Shown here piece after piece: positions 1 to 6,317 of a stretch of DNA of 6,325 nucleotides. Source of the stretch: DASUZD01 sp036377055. GTDB taxonomy: Bacteria; Actinomycetota; Thermoleophilia; Gaiellales; Gaiellaceae. The stretch spans positions 1-6,325 of the forward strand of contig DASUZD010000013.1 of assembly GCA_036377055.1 (NCBI GenBank). Reading direction: 5' to 3'. The translations under genes and the position numbers were made by a program. Each line of letters begins with the position of its first letter. The first letter of the stretch is position 1. Below the pieces are notes generated by a model. That model was not told where the DNA came from, searched no databases, and worked only from the letters and a program-made list of their open reading frames with translations.

Positions 1-1
1 C

Positions 2-934
2 GGGTTCGCCGCCACCAACGCCATCGTCGCCGACCTCGTCCCCGAAACGGAGCGCGAATCCGCCTACGCGGCGATGCGCGTTGCGACCAACCTCGGCTTC
101 GTGACCGGGCCGCCGCTCGGAGGACTGCTCTTGATCGGCACCCACTGGCCACGCTTCTTCGCGGCCGTCGCGCTCGTCGGTCTCGCTTCGGCCGCCGTCG
201 CGCTCACCTCCCTCCCGCGCGGCCGCCCGGCCATGGAGGCGGCCGGCGAGGCCACGACCCCAGCGGCAGGAGGGTTCCGCGCGATCGTCGGCGACCGCGC
301 CTTCCTGCTCCTGCTCGCCTCGACCCTGCTCGGCTTCGTGGTCTACGTCGCCTACGAGGCGGTGCTCCCGATCGCGGCCGTCTCCTCGTTCGGCCTCGCC
401 CCGGCAACCTGGGGCCTGCTCGTAATCATCAACCCGGTCCTCGTCACCGTGCTCCAGATGCGCCTGACCCGAGGGGCGGAACGCTTTCCAGCCGCGCCGC
501 GGCTCGCCCTCTCGATGCTCCTCATGGGCCTGCCGTTTCTGCTCCTGCTCGTAAACACGGGCATCGTCGTGATCGCGCTCGTCATCCTCATCTTCGTCTT
601 CGGCGAGATGCTCTGGACCCCGCTCGCGCAGGCGCTCGCCGCTCGCCTCTCGCCCGCCGCCTACCGCGGCGCCTACATGGGCGCCTTCGGCGCCAGCAGC
701 TCGGTCGCCTGGGCGATCGCCCCTCTCGCGGCCCTGTATCTCCGCCAGTCCCACGGAGACACGCCCACCTGGCTCTTCTTCGCCACTGCCGCGATCGCGG
801 GAGCAGCTGCGGGGATCGGCGCCTGCCGGGCAGCCGCACGCCGGCCGCCACAAACCAGCACCGTGCCCGACACAGCCACAACCGCCCCGCTCGCCGCCGA
901 CGAGACCTCGCTCCTCGAGCCGGCGAACCGCTAG
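2..934 (+). CDS. MFS transporter, multidrug-efflux type, 5'-truncated by window edge
   Basis: This is the C-terminal part of a major facilitator superfamily transporter, an inner-membrane secondary carrier. The frame is open from base 2 with no start before the edge, and it reads through to TAG at 932-934, giving 310 visible residues. An internal ATG at 74 is not the real start, because the residues before it (TNAIVADLVPETERESAYAA) already match the cytoplasmic loop and helix typical of MdtH-like MFS proteins, followed by NLGFVTGPPLGG. About eight hydrophobic helices can be counted, consistent with TM5-TM12. The first four helices, roughly 100-120 residues, would lie upstream of the window. 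A short Ala/Gly/Thr-rich linker separates the two halves. A hydrophilic tail of about 30 residues ends the protein. The substrate is not readable; a drug or metabolite exporter is the family expectation. The YceI-like gene follows 26 bases later on the same strand and may be cotranscribed. Confidence 0.87.
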   Translation, partial: GFAATNAIVADLVPETERESAYAAMRVATNLGFVTGPPLGGLLLIGTHWPRFFAAVALVGLASAAVALTSLPRGRPAMEAAGEATTPAAGGFRAIVGDRAFLLLLASTLLGFVVYVAYEAVLPIAAVSSFGLAPATWGLLVIINPVLVTVLQMRLTRGAERFPAAPRLALSMLLMGLPFLLLLVNTGIVVIALVILIFVFGEMLWTPLAQALAARLSPAAYRGAYMGAFGASSSVAWAIAPLAALYLRQSHGDTPTWLFFATAAIAGAAAGIGACRAAARRPPQTSTVPDTATTAPLAADETSLLEPANR

Positions 935-960
935 CGGGCGTAGGCTCAACCGTCGGAAGC

Positions 961-1659
961 ATGAGGAACGTGCGCCGGCTGCGGTTCGTCGCCCTGGGCT
1001 TGGCCGCTCTGCTGGTCATCGGGATCGGCGGCGGCTACGCGTACCTGACCTTCAAGGACCGAAACGCGCCAGCCCCGCTCACGCTCGACAGGCGTGCCTC
1101 GGGCCGACCAGCCGCGCTGGCCGACGGAAAATGGGTCGTCCGAAGTTCCGAGTCGGTCGTCGGCTTCCGCGCGCGCGAGAAGTACCTCTCGCTACCGGTT
1201 CCGTCGGTGGTGGTCGGCCGCACGTCGGTCGTCCACGGGACGATGGAGACGCGTGGCGGGGCGATCGTCGCCACGAGGGTCGTCGTCGACATGCGAACGC
1301 TAAAGACGAACGACTCGCGACGAGACGACACGCTGCGCTCGTCGCGCGGGCCGATCTGGGACAAGCATCCGTACGGACGATTCACGCTCGGAAGCCGGCC
1401 GGTCGAGTTGCACGGGCTCGGCAGCGGGTCGATCGTGGACGTCGTCGCGCCGGGAACGCTGCGGATCCACGACGTCGACCGCCGCGTCGACTTCCCCCTT
1501 CAGGTGCGGTTGTCGGGCGAGCGGTTCCAGGTCGTCGGCCGGCTGCGAACGACGATGACCAGCTTCGGCTTCGACCCACCCAGCGTCGCCGGGCTCACGA
1601 CGGTCAGAAACGGCGTGACGATCGAGATCAAGCTGACCTTCGTCCCTCGAGGCGGCTGA
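961..1659 (+). CDS. YceI-domain protein with N-terminal membrane anchor
   Basis: The product has 232 residues. It begins with a basic stretch (MRNVRRLR) and one hydrophobic helix at about residues 9-29, with no lipobox Cys, so it is probably an uncleaved anchor or a signal peptide facing outside the membrane. Residues 57-229 match the YceI fold, a lipocalin-like beta-barrel that in characterised members binds polyisoprenoid lipids. Visible family marks are GKWVV...SVVGFRAR (57-72), a beta-strand pair ending in VVVDMRTLKTND (107-118), the RRDDTLRS element (120-127), the HPYGRFTL strand (136-143) and GTLRIHDVDRRVDFPL (165-180), which corresponds to the usual GxLTxxGxTrxv segment. The ATG at 961 is preceded by a weak GGAAG ribosome site. 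The last 32 bases overlap the convergent MetF-like gene. The ligand and physiological role are unknown; lipid or quinone binding, or a stress role, is family inference only. Confidence 0.82.
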   Translation: MRNVRRLRFVALGLAALLVIGIGGGYAYLTFKDRNAPAPLTLDRRASGRPAALADGKWVVRSSESVVGFRAREKYLSLPVPSVVVGRTSVVHGTMETRGGAIVATRVVVDMRTLKTNDSRRDDTLRSSRGPIWDKHPYGRFTLGSRPVELHGLGSGSIVDVVAPGTLRIHDVDRRVDFPLQVRLSGERFQVVGRLRTTMTSFGFDPPSVAGLTTVRNGVTIEIKLTFVPRGG

Positions 1660-2488
1660 GCGCCTCGCGCCGCCAGCGTTCGGTCGCCTCGAGCTCGTTG
1701 AAGGTGTAGACGTGGAAACCTGCGACCCTGTTCTCGGGGTTGGCAATCTCGGGCGTCAGGTGGCCGATCAGGGCGTCCGGCCGGTAGCGGCCTCGCAAGA
1801 GCAGGCGCGCGAGGAGGCCTCCGTGCCGCCGGAGGAACCGCTTCGACTCCCCCACGCCGATCTTGGTCGCGATGCGCAGGAGCCTCGTGCCCTCGACCGG
1901 CCCGGGGATGCCGACGTAGATCGGTAGGCGGACGCCGCGGGCGCGGACAGCGCCGATCCACCACGCGATCACGCCCGCGTCGAGGCAGAGCTGGCTGACG
2001 ATGTACGTGGCGAACGGCTCCTTGTCGAACATCACTTGGATCGTCGTCTCGTCGCTGATGAACGGGTGGCTCTCCGGGTAGCCCGAGATACCTACCTGGT
2101 CGATGCCGTGCCCGAGCTGGGCCATCGCCGCGAGCAGCGCCGTCGCACCGCCGAACTTCCCGGCCGGCACGCCCACGTCGCCCGCGATCGCGAAGACGTC
2201 GCTGACGCCCATCTCACCGAGCCGATCGAGGATGTCGCGCAGGTGTTCCTCGTCCCTCACCAGGCGAGCGGCGAGATGCGGCGCGACGTCGTACCCGGCT
2301 CCGGCGAGCTGCTCGCACAGCCGCAGGGTCGCCTCGATCCCCCTCGTCGGCGACGAGGTGACCGCCACCTCGATCTCGGTTGGAACGTGAGCGACGACCT
2401 CGTCGCCGATCCCCGCGACCGGGAAGACCTCGTAGCGAGGACGCCTGAGCAGCTCGGCGAGCGTGCCTCTAGGACTCGTCCTTCGCAC
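1628..2488 (-). CDS. MetF-like methylenetetrahydrofolate reductase, divergent
   Basis: This 286-residue protein has the length and motif order of a bacterial MetF flavoenzyme, a TIM barrel that interconverts 5,10-methylene- and 5-methyl-tetrahydrofolate. In order one sees YEVFP at 19-23 (where MetF has FEFFP with its catalytic Glu), PHLAARLV at 70-77 (the MetF PHLTC strand), AGDVGVPAG at 102-110 (the RGDPP flavin loop), SGYPESHP at 135-142, SQLCLD at 165-170 (Gln166 in the place of the folate-binding Gln), PIYVGIPGP at 189-197 and GFHVYTFNE at 257-265. The Arg of the RGD loop is Ala102, so the flavin site is unusual. The GTG start at 2488 lies inside the 3' end of the methyltransferase gene (20-base overlap) and lacks a clear ribosome site, which suggests translational coupling. 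Beside a demethylase it probably works in the oxidative direction, recycling methyl-THF. A methionine-biosynthesis role is less likely because no met gene is near. Confidence 0.85.
   Translation of the reverse strand: MRRTSPRGTLAELLRRPRYEVFPVAGIGDEVVAHVPTEIEVAVTSSPTRGIEATLRLCEQLAGAGYDVAPHLAARLVRDEEHLRDILDRLGEMGVSDVFAIAGDVGVPAGKFGGATALLAAMAQLGHGIDQVGISGYPESHPFISDETTIQVMFDKEPFATYIVSQLCLDAGVIAWWIGAVRARGVRLPIYVGIPGPVEGTRLLRIATKIGVGESKRFLRRHGGLLARLLLRGRYRPDALIGHLTPEIANPENRVAGFHVYTFNELEATERWRREALSRLEGRRSA
1648..1667. terminator. Inverted repeat at the convergent gene ends, possible bidirectional terminator
   Basis: A perfect 7-bp stem (CGAGGCG / CGCCTCG) with a 6-base loop surrounds the stop codon of the YceI gene (TGA 1657-1659), at the junction of the two converging units. 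There is no T-run on either side, so it is not a classic intrinsic terminator. In DNA this GC-rich a stem of this length may arise by chance. Location is the main argument for a role in ending or attenuating both transcripts. Confidence 0.25.
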
Positions 2489-3674
2489 CCGCGGCCGCGA
2501 GGTCCTGCTTCGGAATCTCCTTCTCGGGATCGATGAACGGCCTGCGGACGACGACTGCCGACGTTCGCTCCGCCGGGGTCTCGACCTCGAGCTCCGTCCC
2601 CAGCTCGTGGTGCTCGATCGGGACCATCGCGAAGCCGATGTTCTTCTCGAGGCGCGGCGAGTAGCAAGCGGACGTCACGCGCCCGATCTGCCGCCCGTCC
2701 GCGTAGACCGGGAAGAAGTCCATCATCGAGCCGTCGTTGTAGGAGCCGAGCCCCGCGCCGCCGATCTCGACGCCGACGAGCTTGCGCGAGATTCCCTGCT
2801 CCTTGATCCGCCGCAGCGCCTCCTTGCCGACGAAGTCCGCCTCCTGCTCGAGGTCGACCATCCACTCGTAGCCCATGTCCACCTCGTACGGGTTCGTGTC
2901 CAGCCACATGTCGGCGCCGTAGGCGAGGATGCCGCCCTCGATCCGGCGGATGTGACAGGGCCCGATGACGGCGAGGTCGTGCGGCTTGCCGGCTTCGAGC
3001 ACGAGGTCCCACAGCTTCAGTCCGTTGCGGCTCGCGTCGCGGCAGTAGATCTCGAAGCCGAGCTCGGACGTGTAGCCGGTCCGCGAGACCATCACGTCCA
3101 TCCCCTCGAGCTCGTAGTCGCGGCAGAAGTAGTACGGAATGTCGAGGACGCTCTCGCCGAAGAGGTCGCCGAGGACGTCCTTCGACCTTGGGCCCTGGAT
3201 CTGCATCGGTCCGACGTCCGGCTCGCCGATCTTCACGTCGAGCCCGGAGTTGTAGGCGACGCCCATCGCCCACAGGAGCACGTCGCTGTCGGCCACGGAG
3301 ATCCAGAAGTGGTTCTCGTCGAGCCGGAGCAGGATCGGGTCGTTGATGATCCCGCCGTCCGGGGCGGTGATGAAGACGTACTTGCACTGCCCGACGGCGC
3401 ATTTGTTGAGGTCGCGCGGGACGAGCATGTTCGCGAGCTTGAACGCGTCGGGGCCTGTGATCTCGACCTGGCGCTCGACGCCCACGTCCCAGAGCGTGAC
3501 GCCGTTCAGGAGCTCCCAGTACTCCGCCACCGGGTCGCCGTAGTGGCGAGGGTGGTACATGTGGTTGTAGAAGCTGTACAGGTGCACGCCGTGCTTGCGC
3601 GAGGCGTAGAAGTACGGCGACTTCCGGATCCGCGAGTACAGCAAGACCTCGGGGTGCTCGATGATCTGCGCCAC
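2469..3674 (-). CDS. GcvT/DmdA-family tetrahydrofolate-dependent methyltransferase (demethylase)
   Basis: This 401-residue protein carries the full aminomethyltransferase fold: a GCV_T folate-binding domain at about 30-280 and the C-terminal barrel at about 290-385. Enzymes of this fold transfer a C1 group from a methylated substrate to tetrahydrofolate. Asn111-Asp112 in GGIINDPILL matches the catalytic Asp of T-proteins. IQGPRS (159-164), SRTGYTSELGFEIY (197-210), RRIEGG (243-248), DFVGKEAL (280-287) and GRVTSACYSPRLEKNIGFAM (331-350) are all family marks. The N-terminal half, notably YNHM (36-39), LWDVGVERQVEI (61-72), PRDLNK (86-91) and FWISVADSDV (123-132), resembles DMSP demethylase DmdA as I remember it more than housekeeping GcvT. 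No glycine-cleavage H or P gene is present, which also argues against GcvT. The GTG start at 3674 is set by a very strong ribosome site, 16 bases after the aldehyde dehydrogenase stop. The substrate is uncertain: DMSP, glycine betaine, dimethylglycine, sarcosine or a methoxy compound. Confidence 0.85.
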   Translation of the reverse strand: MAQIIEHPEVLLYSRIRKSPYFYASRKHGVHLYSFYNHMYHPRHYGDPVAEYWELLNGVTLWDVGVERQVEITGPDAFKLANMLVPRDLNKCAVGQCKYVFITAPDGGIINDPILLRLDENHFWISVADSDVLLWAMGVAYNSGLDVKIGEPDVGPMQIQGPRSKDVLGDLFGESVLDIPYYFCRDYELEGMDVMVSRTGYTSELGFEIYCRDASRNGLKLWDLVLEAGKPHDLAVIGPCHIRRIEGGILAYGADMWLDTNPYEVDMGYEWMVDLEQEADFVGKEALRRIKEQGISRKLVGVEIGGAGLGSYNDGSMMDFFPVYADGRQIGRVTSACYSPRLEKNIGFAMVPIEHHELGTELEVETPAERTSAVVVRRPFIDPEKEIPKQDLAAAGAKDES

Positions 3675-3690
3675 TGCTTCCTCCCTCCTC
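3675..3690 (-). promoter_or_regulatory. Strong ribosome binding site of the GcvT/DmdA-like gene
   Basis: On the - strand the bases just before the GTG at 3674 read GAGGAGGGAGGAAGCA. This is a double Shine-Dalgarno (AGGAGG, then GGAGGA) with the second copy about 5 bases from the start. It fills the whole space between the aldehyde dehydrogenase stop (TAG at 3691-3693) and the GTG. It fixes the start and suggests that this gene is translated more strongly than its neighbours. Confidence 0.8.
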
Positions 3691-5136
3691 CTACGCCAGG
3701 TTCACGATCACTGTCTTCAACTCGGTAAAGGTCTCCATCGAGAAGCGTCCGCCCACGCGGCCGATCCCGCTCTGCGAGCCCGCCCGTCCTCCGAACGGGA
3801 GGTGGCTCTCCCAGTAGTTCGTCGACTCGTTGACGTTCACCCAGCCGGCGCGCGCGGCCTCGGCGAAGCGCAGGCCGCGGCGGAGGTCACGCGTGAACAC
3901 CGCGGTCAGGAGCCCGAACGGTGACGAGTCGATCAGCGCGAGCGCCTCGTCCTCGCTCCGGATCGTCGTGATCGGGACGACCGGCCCGAACGTCTCCTCC
4001 CTCGCGACGTCCATCTCGTCGGTCACGCGGTCGAGGACGGTCGGCTCGTAGTACAGGTCCGTGGGAAAGCCCTGCGCGCGGGCGCCGCCCCCGACGAGCG
4101 TCGCGCCACGCTCGATCGCGTCGCCGACGTGACCGTCCATCTTCGCGGCCGTGCCCTCGTTGTTGAGCGGGCCCATCGTCGTCTCGTCGGCGAAGGGATC
4201 GCCCAGTCGAATATGCGTCGAGACGGATGCGGTCAGCTTGTCGACGTACTCGTCGTGCACGTCCTCGTGGACGAGGAAGCGCTCGCCGGCCGTACAGCTC
4301 TGCCCCGCGCAGAGGAACGCCGCTGCGAGCGTGGCCTCGACGGCCGCGTCGAGGTCGGCGTCGTCGAGGACGACGAGCGGCCCGTTGCCGCCCATCTCGA
4401 GCAGGAGCGCCTTCCCGGCCGCGCGCTCGGCGACTCGATACCCGGTGGCGACCGAGCCGACGAAGCCGATGGCGTGGGTGCCATCGTTCGCCGCGATCTC
4501 GTCTCCGACGACCGAGCCCGGCCCGGTGACGACGTTGAAGACCCCGGCCGGAAGCTCGGCGTCCACGACGCACTCGGCGAGCTTGACCGAGCACACCGAC
4601 GTCGAGCTGGCCGGCCCCCAGACGACGGTGTTCCCCGACGCGAGCGCGGGGGCGACGACCTCCGCGGCCATCGTGTAGGGCCAGTTCCACGGTGTGATCA
4701 CGCCCACGACGCCACGCGGCACGCGATAGGCGAGCACGCGCTTGGACGCGTCCACCGACGGCGGCATGAGGCCCTCGAGGCGCCGCACGTCGCCTGCGGC
4801 CATGCGCCAGTACTCCACGAGCTCGTCCACCTCCGCGTACGACTCGGCGTGGAGCGGCTTGCCCTGGTCGAGCGTGAGCGTGTGCGCCAGCTCGTCGCGG
4901 CGCTCCTCGACGATCCCGGCGACTCGCTCCATCGCCGCGGCGCGTTCGAAGGCCGAGCGACCTGCCCACTCGCGCTGGGCGGCGTTCGCCGCGGCGATCG
5001 CGCGCCGGGCGTCGTCGCGCGTCCCCTCGGGGACCGAGCCGATCGTCTCGCCGGTGGCCGGGCTCGTGGCCTCGATCCGCCCGCCGGCTTCGCTCTCGAC
5101 CCACGCGCCCCCGACGTACATCGAGTAGTCGGTCAC
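3691..5136 (-). CDS. NAD(P)-dependent aldehyde dehydrogenase, CoA-independent type
   Basis: From GTG 5136 the product has 481 residues, the usual length of a hydrolytic aldehyde dehydrogenase oxidising an aldehyde to its acid. Seen in order: MYVGGAWVES at 6-15, PWNWP at 149-153 with oxyanion Asn151, GFVGSVATG at 224-232 in the Rossmann fold, LEMGG at 246-250 with general base Glu247, AGQSCTAGER at 277-286 with nucleophile Cys281, EETFGPVVPI at 380-389, and PFGG...SGIGR near the C-terminus. The presence of Glu247 argues against a CoA-acylating methylmalonate-semialdehyde type. The cofactor-site Lys of the usual KP(A/S) motif is Gly174. Residue 159, in the substrate tunnel, is Glu. The GTG at 5136 is preferred because it lies 8 bases after the alcohol dehydrogenase stop and downstream of GAGGGGGAA; ATG 5121 (476 residues) is the alternative. 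It probably takes the aldehyde made by the upstream alcohol dehydrogenase. The substrate is not proven. Confidence 0.9.
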   Translation of the reverse strand: MTDYSMYVGGAWVESEAGGRIEATSPATGETIGSVPEGTRDDARRAIAAANAAQREWAGRSAFERAAAMERVAGIVEERRDELAHTLTLDQGKPLHAESYAEVDELVEYWRMAAGDVRRLEGLMPPSVDASKRVLAYRVPRGVVGVITPWNWPYTMAAEVVAPALASGNTVVWGPASSTSVCSVKLAECVVDAELPAGVFNVVTGPGSVVGDEIAANDGTHAIGFVGSVATGYRVAERAAGKALLLEMGGNGPLVVLDDADLDAAVEATLAAAFLCAGQSCTAGERFLVHEDVHDEYVDKLTASVSTHIRLGDPFADETTMGPLNNEGTAAKMDGHVGDAIERGATLVGGGARAQGFPTDLYYEPTVLDRVTDEMDVAREETFGPVVPITTIRSEDEALALIDSSPFGLLTAVFTRDLRRGLRFAEAARAGWVNVNESTNYWESHLPFGGRAGSQSGIGRVGGRFSMETFTELKTVIVNLA

Positions 5137-5144
5137 GCGCGTGC

Positions 5145-6317
5145 TCAGCGCTTCCCCCTCGCGAAGGCGTTGCGGTAGATCTCCTCGTACGCTTCCTGGT
5201 CGACCTCGCGCGGGTTCCCGATCGTCTGCGGGTCCTCGAAGGCGATCCGCGCGAGCATCGGGATCTCCTCCTCGGAGAAGCCGAGCTCCTCCATCGTCGG
5301 GATGCCGACGTCGTCGGTGAGGCGGTAGACCTCCTCGACCCCGAAGAACGCCGCGTCGAGGCTCGACCGGTCGGGCACGTCGATCCCGAGTCCTTTCGCG
5401 ATGCGCGCGTAGCGCTCCGGCGCCGCGGGCGCGTTGTACTCGCAGACCGGGCCGAGCACGCGTGCGGTCAGCGCCCCGTGCGGGCACTCGTGCACGCCGC
5501 CTGCCGACTGGCTCATCGCGTGGGCCGCGCCGGCGCTCTCCGTCCCGTAGGCGAGCCCGCCGAGCGTCGCAGCATGCGCCATCGCCGTTCGCGCCTCGAG
5601 ATTGCCGCCGTCCTCGCACGCGACGCGCAGCCAGCGGCCGACGAGCTCGATCGCGAGCAGGGAGACGGCGTCGTTGAACGGCTGGTTGTAGTCGCACGTG
5701 TAGCACTCGATCGCGTGCGACAGTGCGTCCATTCCGGTCGCTGCGGTGATCGCGGGCGGCAGGCCGAGCATGAGCTCGGGGTCGACGAGCGCGACATGGG
5801 CGCCGATCAGCGGCGTCCCGCCGACGTTGAACTTGATCTTCCGATCGGGGTCGGTGATGACCGCCCACAGCGTGGCCTCGCTCCCGGTCCCGGCCGTGGT
5901 GGGCACCGCCACCAGCGGAGGGATGCGGCTCGTGATCGGCGTCCCGCCGTACTCGTACTCGAGGATCGAGCCGCCGTGCGCGACCTCGACGCCGGCCGCC
6001 TTCGCGGTGTCCATCGAGCTCCCGCCGCCGAGCGCGACGAAGCCGTCGCAGCCGGACTCGCGGTACGCGGCGCTCGCCCGCCCGACGAGCTCGATGTCCG
6101 GGTTCGGCCGGACCTCGGCGAAGACGACCGCGTCTTCGAGGTGCGCGAGCGTCGCGTCGGCGAGCCCGGCGGAGACGACGCCCGGGTCCGTGACGAGCAG
6201 GGGACGGGTGACTCCGAGGCCGGCGACGAGCTCGCCCACGTGCGCGATCGAACCGGCGCCGTGGACGATCCGGGTCGGCACCTCGACAGCTCGGACTGCC
6301 GCGACTTCTACGCTCAC
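5145..6317 (-). CDS. Iron-type (group III) NAD(P)-dependent alcohol dehydrogenase
   Basis: This 390-residue protein matches the Fe-ADH family in length and order: an N-terminal Rossmann-like domain with ALGGGSSMDTAKA at 95-107 and VPTTAGTGSE at 138-147, then an all-helical metal domain. The four metal ligands of FucO-like enzymes are visible as Asp197 and His201 (GMDALSHAIE), His266 (AAHAM) and His280 (CPHG). The extra conserved His four residues after His266 is replaced by Gln270, and the usual NTPHG is HECPHG with an added His276. Family members oxidise primary alcohols (1,2-propanediol, choline in Bacillus GbsB, 3-hydroxypropionate in DddB, methanol) or reduce the aldehydes. It probably hands an aldehyde to the next gene. 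The GTG start at 6317 is only 8 bases from the right edge, so an upstream start or preceding gene cannot be excluded. The TGA within GTGA (6314-6316) might be the stop of an overlapping upstream gene, which is speculation. Confidence 0.9.
   Translation of the reverse strand: MSVEVAAVRAVEVPTRIVHGAGSIAHVGELVAGLGVTRPLLVTDPGVVSAGLADATLAHLEDAVVFAEVRPNPDIELVGRASAAYRESGCDGFVALGGGSSMDTAKAAGVEVAHGGSILEYEYGGTPITSRIPPLVAVPTTAGTGSEATLWAVITDPDRKIKFNVGGTPLIGAHVALVDPELMLGLPPAITAATGMDALSHAIECYTCDYNQPFNDAVSLLAIELVGRWLRVACEDGGNLEARTAMAHAATLGGLAYGTESAGAAHAMSQSAGGVHECPHGALTARVLGPVCEYNAPAAPERYARIAKGLGIDVPDRSSLDAAFFGVEEVYRLTDDVGIPTMEELGFSEEEIPMLARIAFEDPQTIGNPREVDQEAYEEIYRNAFARGKR
5149..5160 (-). promoter_or_regulatory. 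Probable ribosome binding site of the aldehyde dehydrogenase gene
   Basis: On the - strand GAGGGGGAAGCG lies inside the last codons of the alcohol dehydrogenase, with its purine-rich core about 15 bases before GTG 5136. The spacing is long for a classic site, but it fits GTG 5136 better than ATG 5121. Translational coupling with the gene ending at 5145 is likely. Confidence 0.4.

Noticed and set aside
2257..3402. A 381-residue - strand open frame across the methyltransferase/MetF junction
   Set aside because: It is Arg/Gly/Pro-rich and out of frame with two clear genes. It briefly looked like evidence of a frameshift, but both genes are intact in their own frames.
2469..3674. Glycine cleavage system T-protein (housekeeping gcvT)
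   Set aside because: No gcvH or gcvP neighbours, DmdA-like N-terminal sequence, and an operon partner (MetF) that fits methyl-THF rather than methylene-THF as product.
2463..3728. A 421-residue + strand open frame opposite the methyltransferase gene
   Set aside because: It is rich in Val/Arg/Asp/Leu with no recognisable domain and mirrors a well-supported gene. High GC content suppresses stop codons in such shadow frames.
3691..5136. Methylmalonate/malonate-semialdehyde dehydrogenase (DddC-like, CoA-acylating)
   Set aside because: The general-base Glu in LEMGG is present, as in hydrolytic aldehyde dehydrogenases; the CoA-acylating family lacks it. This weakens a full DddB-DddC DMSP-cleavage reading.
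4129..5178. A 349-residue + strand open frame opposite the aldehyde dehydrogenase
   Set aside because: Low-complexity composition and no family motifs; it is the antisense shadow of a gene with all catalytic residues in place.
3691..5868. An apparent 725-residue open frame that looks like an N-terminal fusion to the aldehyde dehydrogenase
   Set aside because: The first ~240 residues are Arg/Gly-rich noise lying out of frame within the alcohol dehydrogenase gene. The aldehyde dehydrogenase homology begins only at the MYVGGAWVE segment, just after the alcohol dehydrogenase stop.
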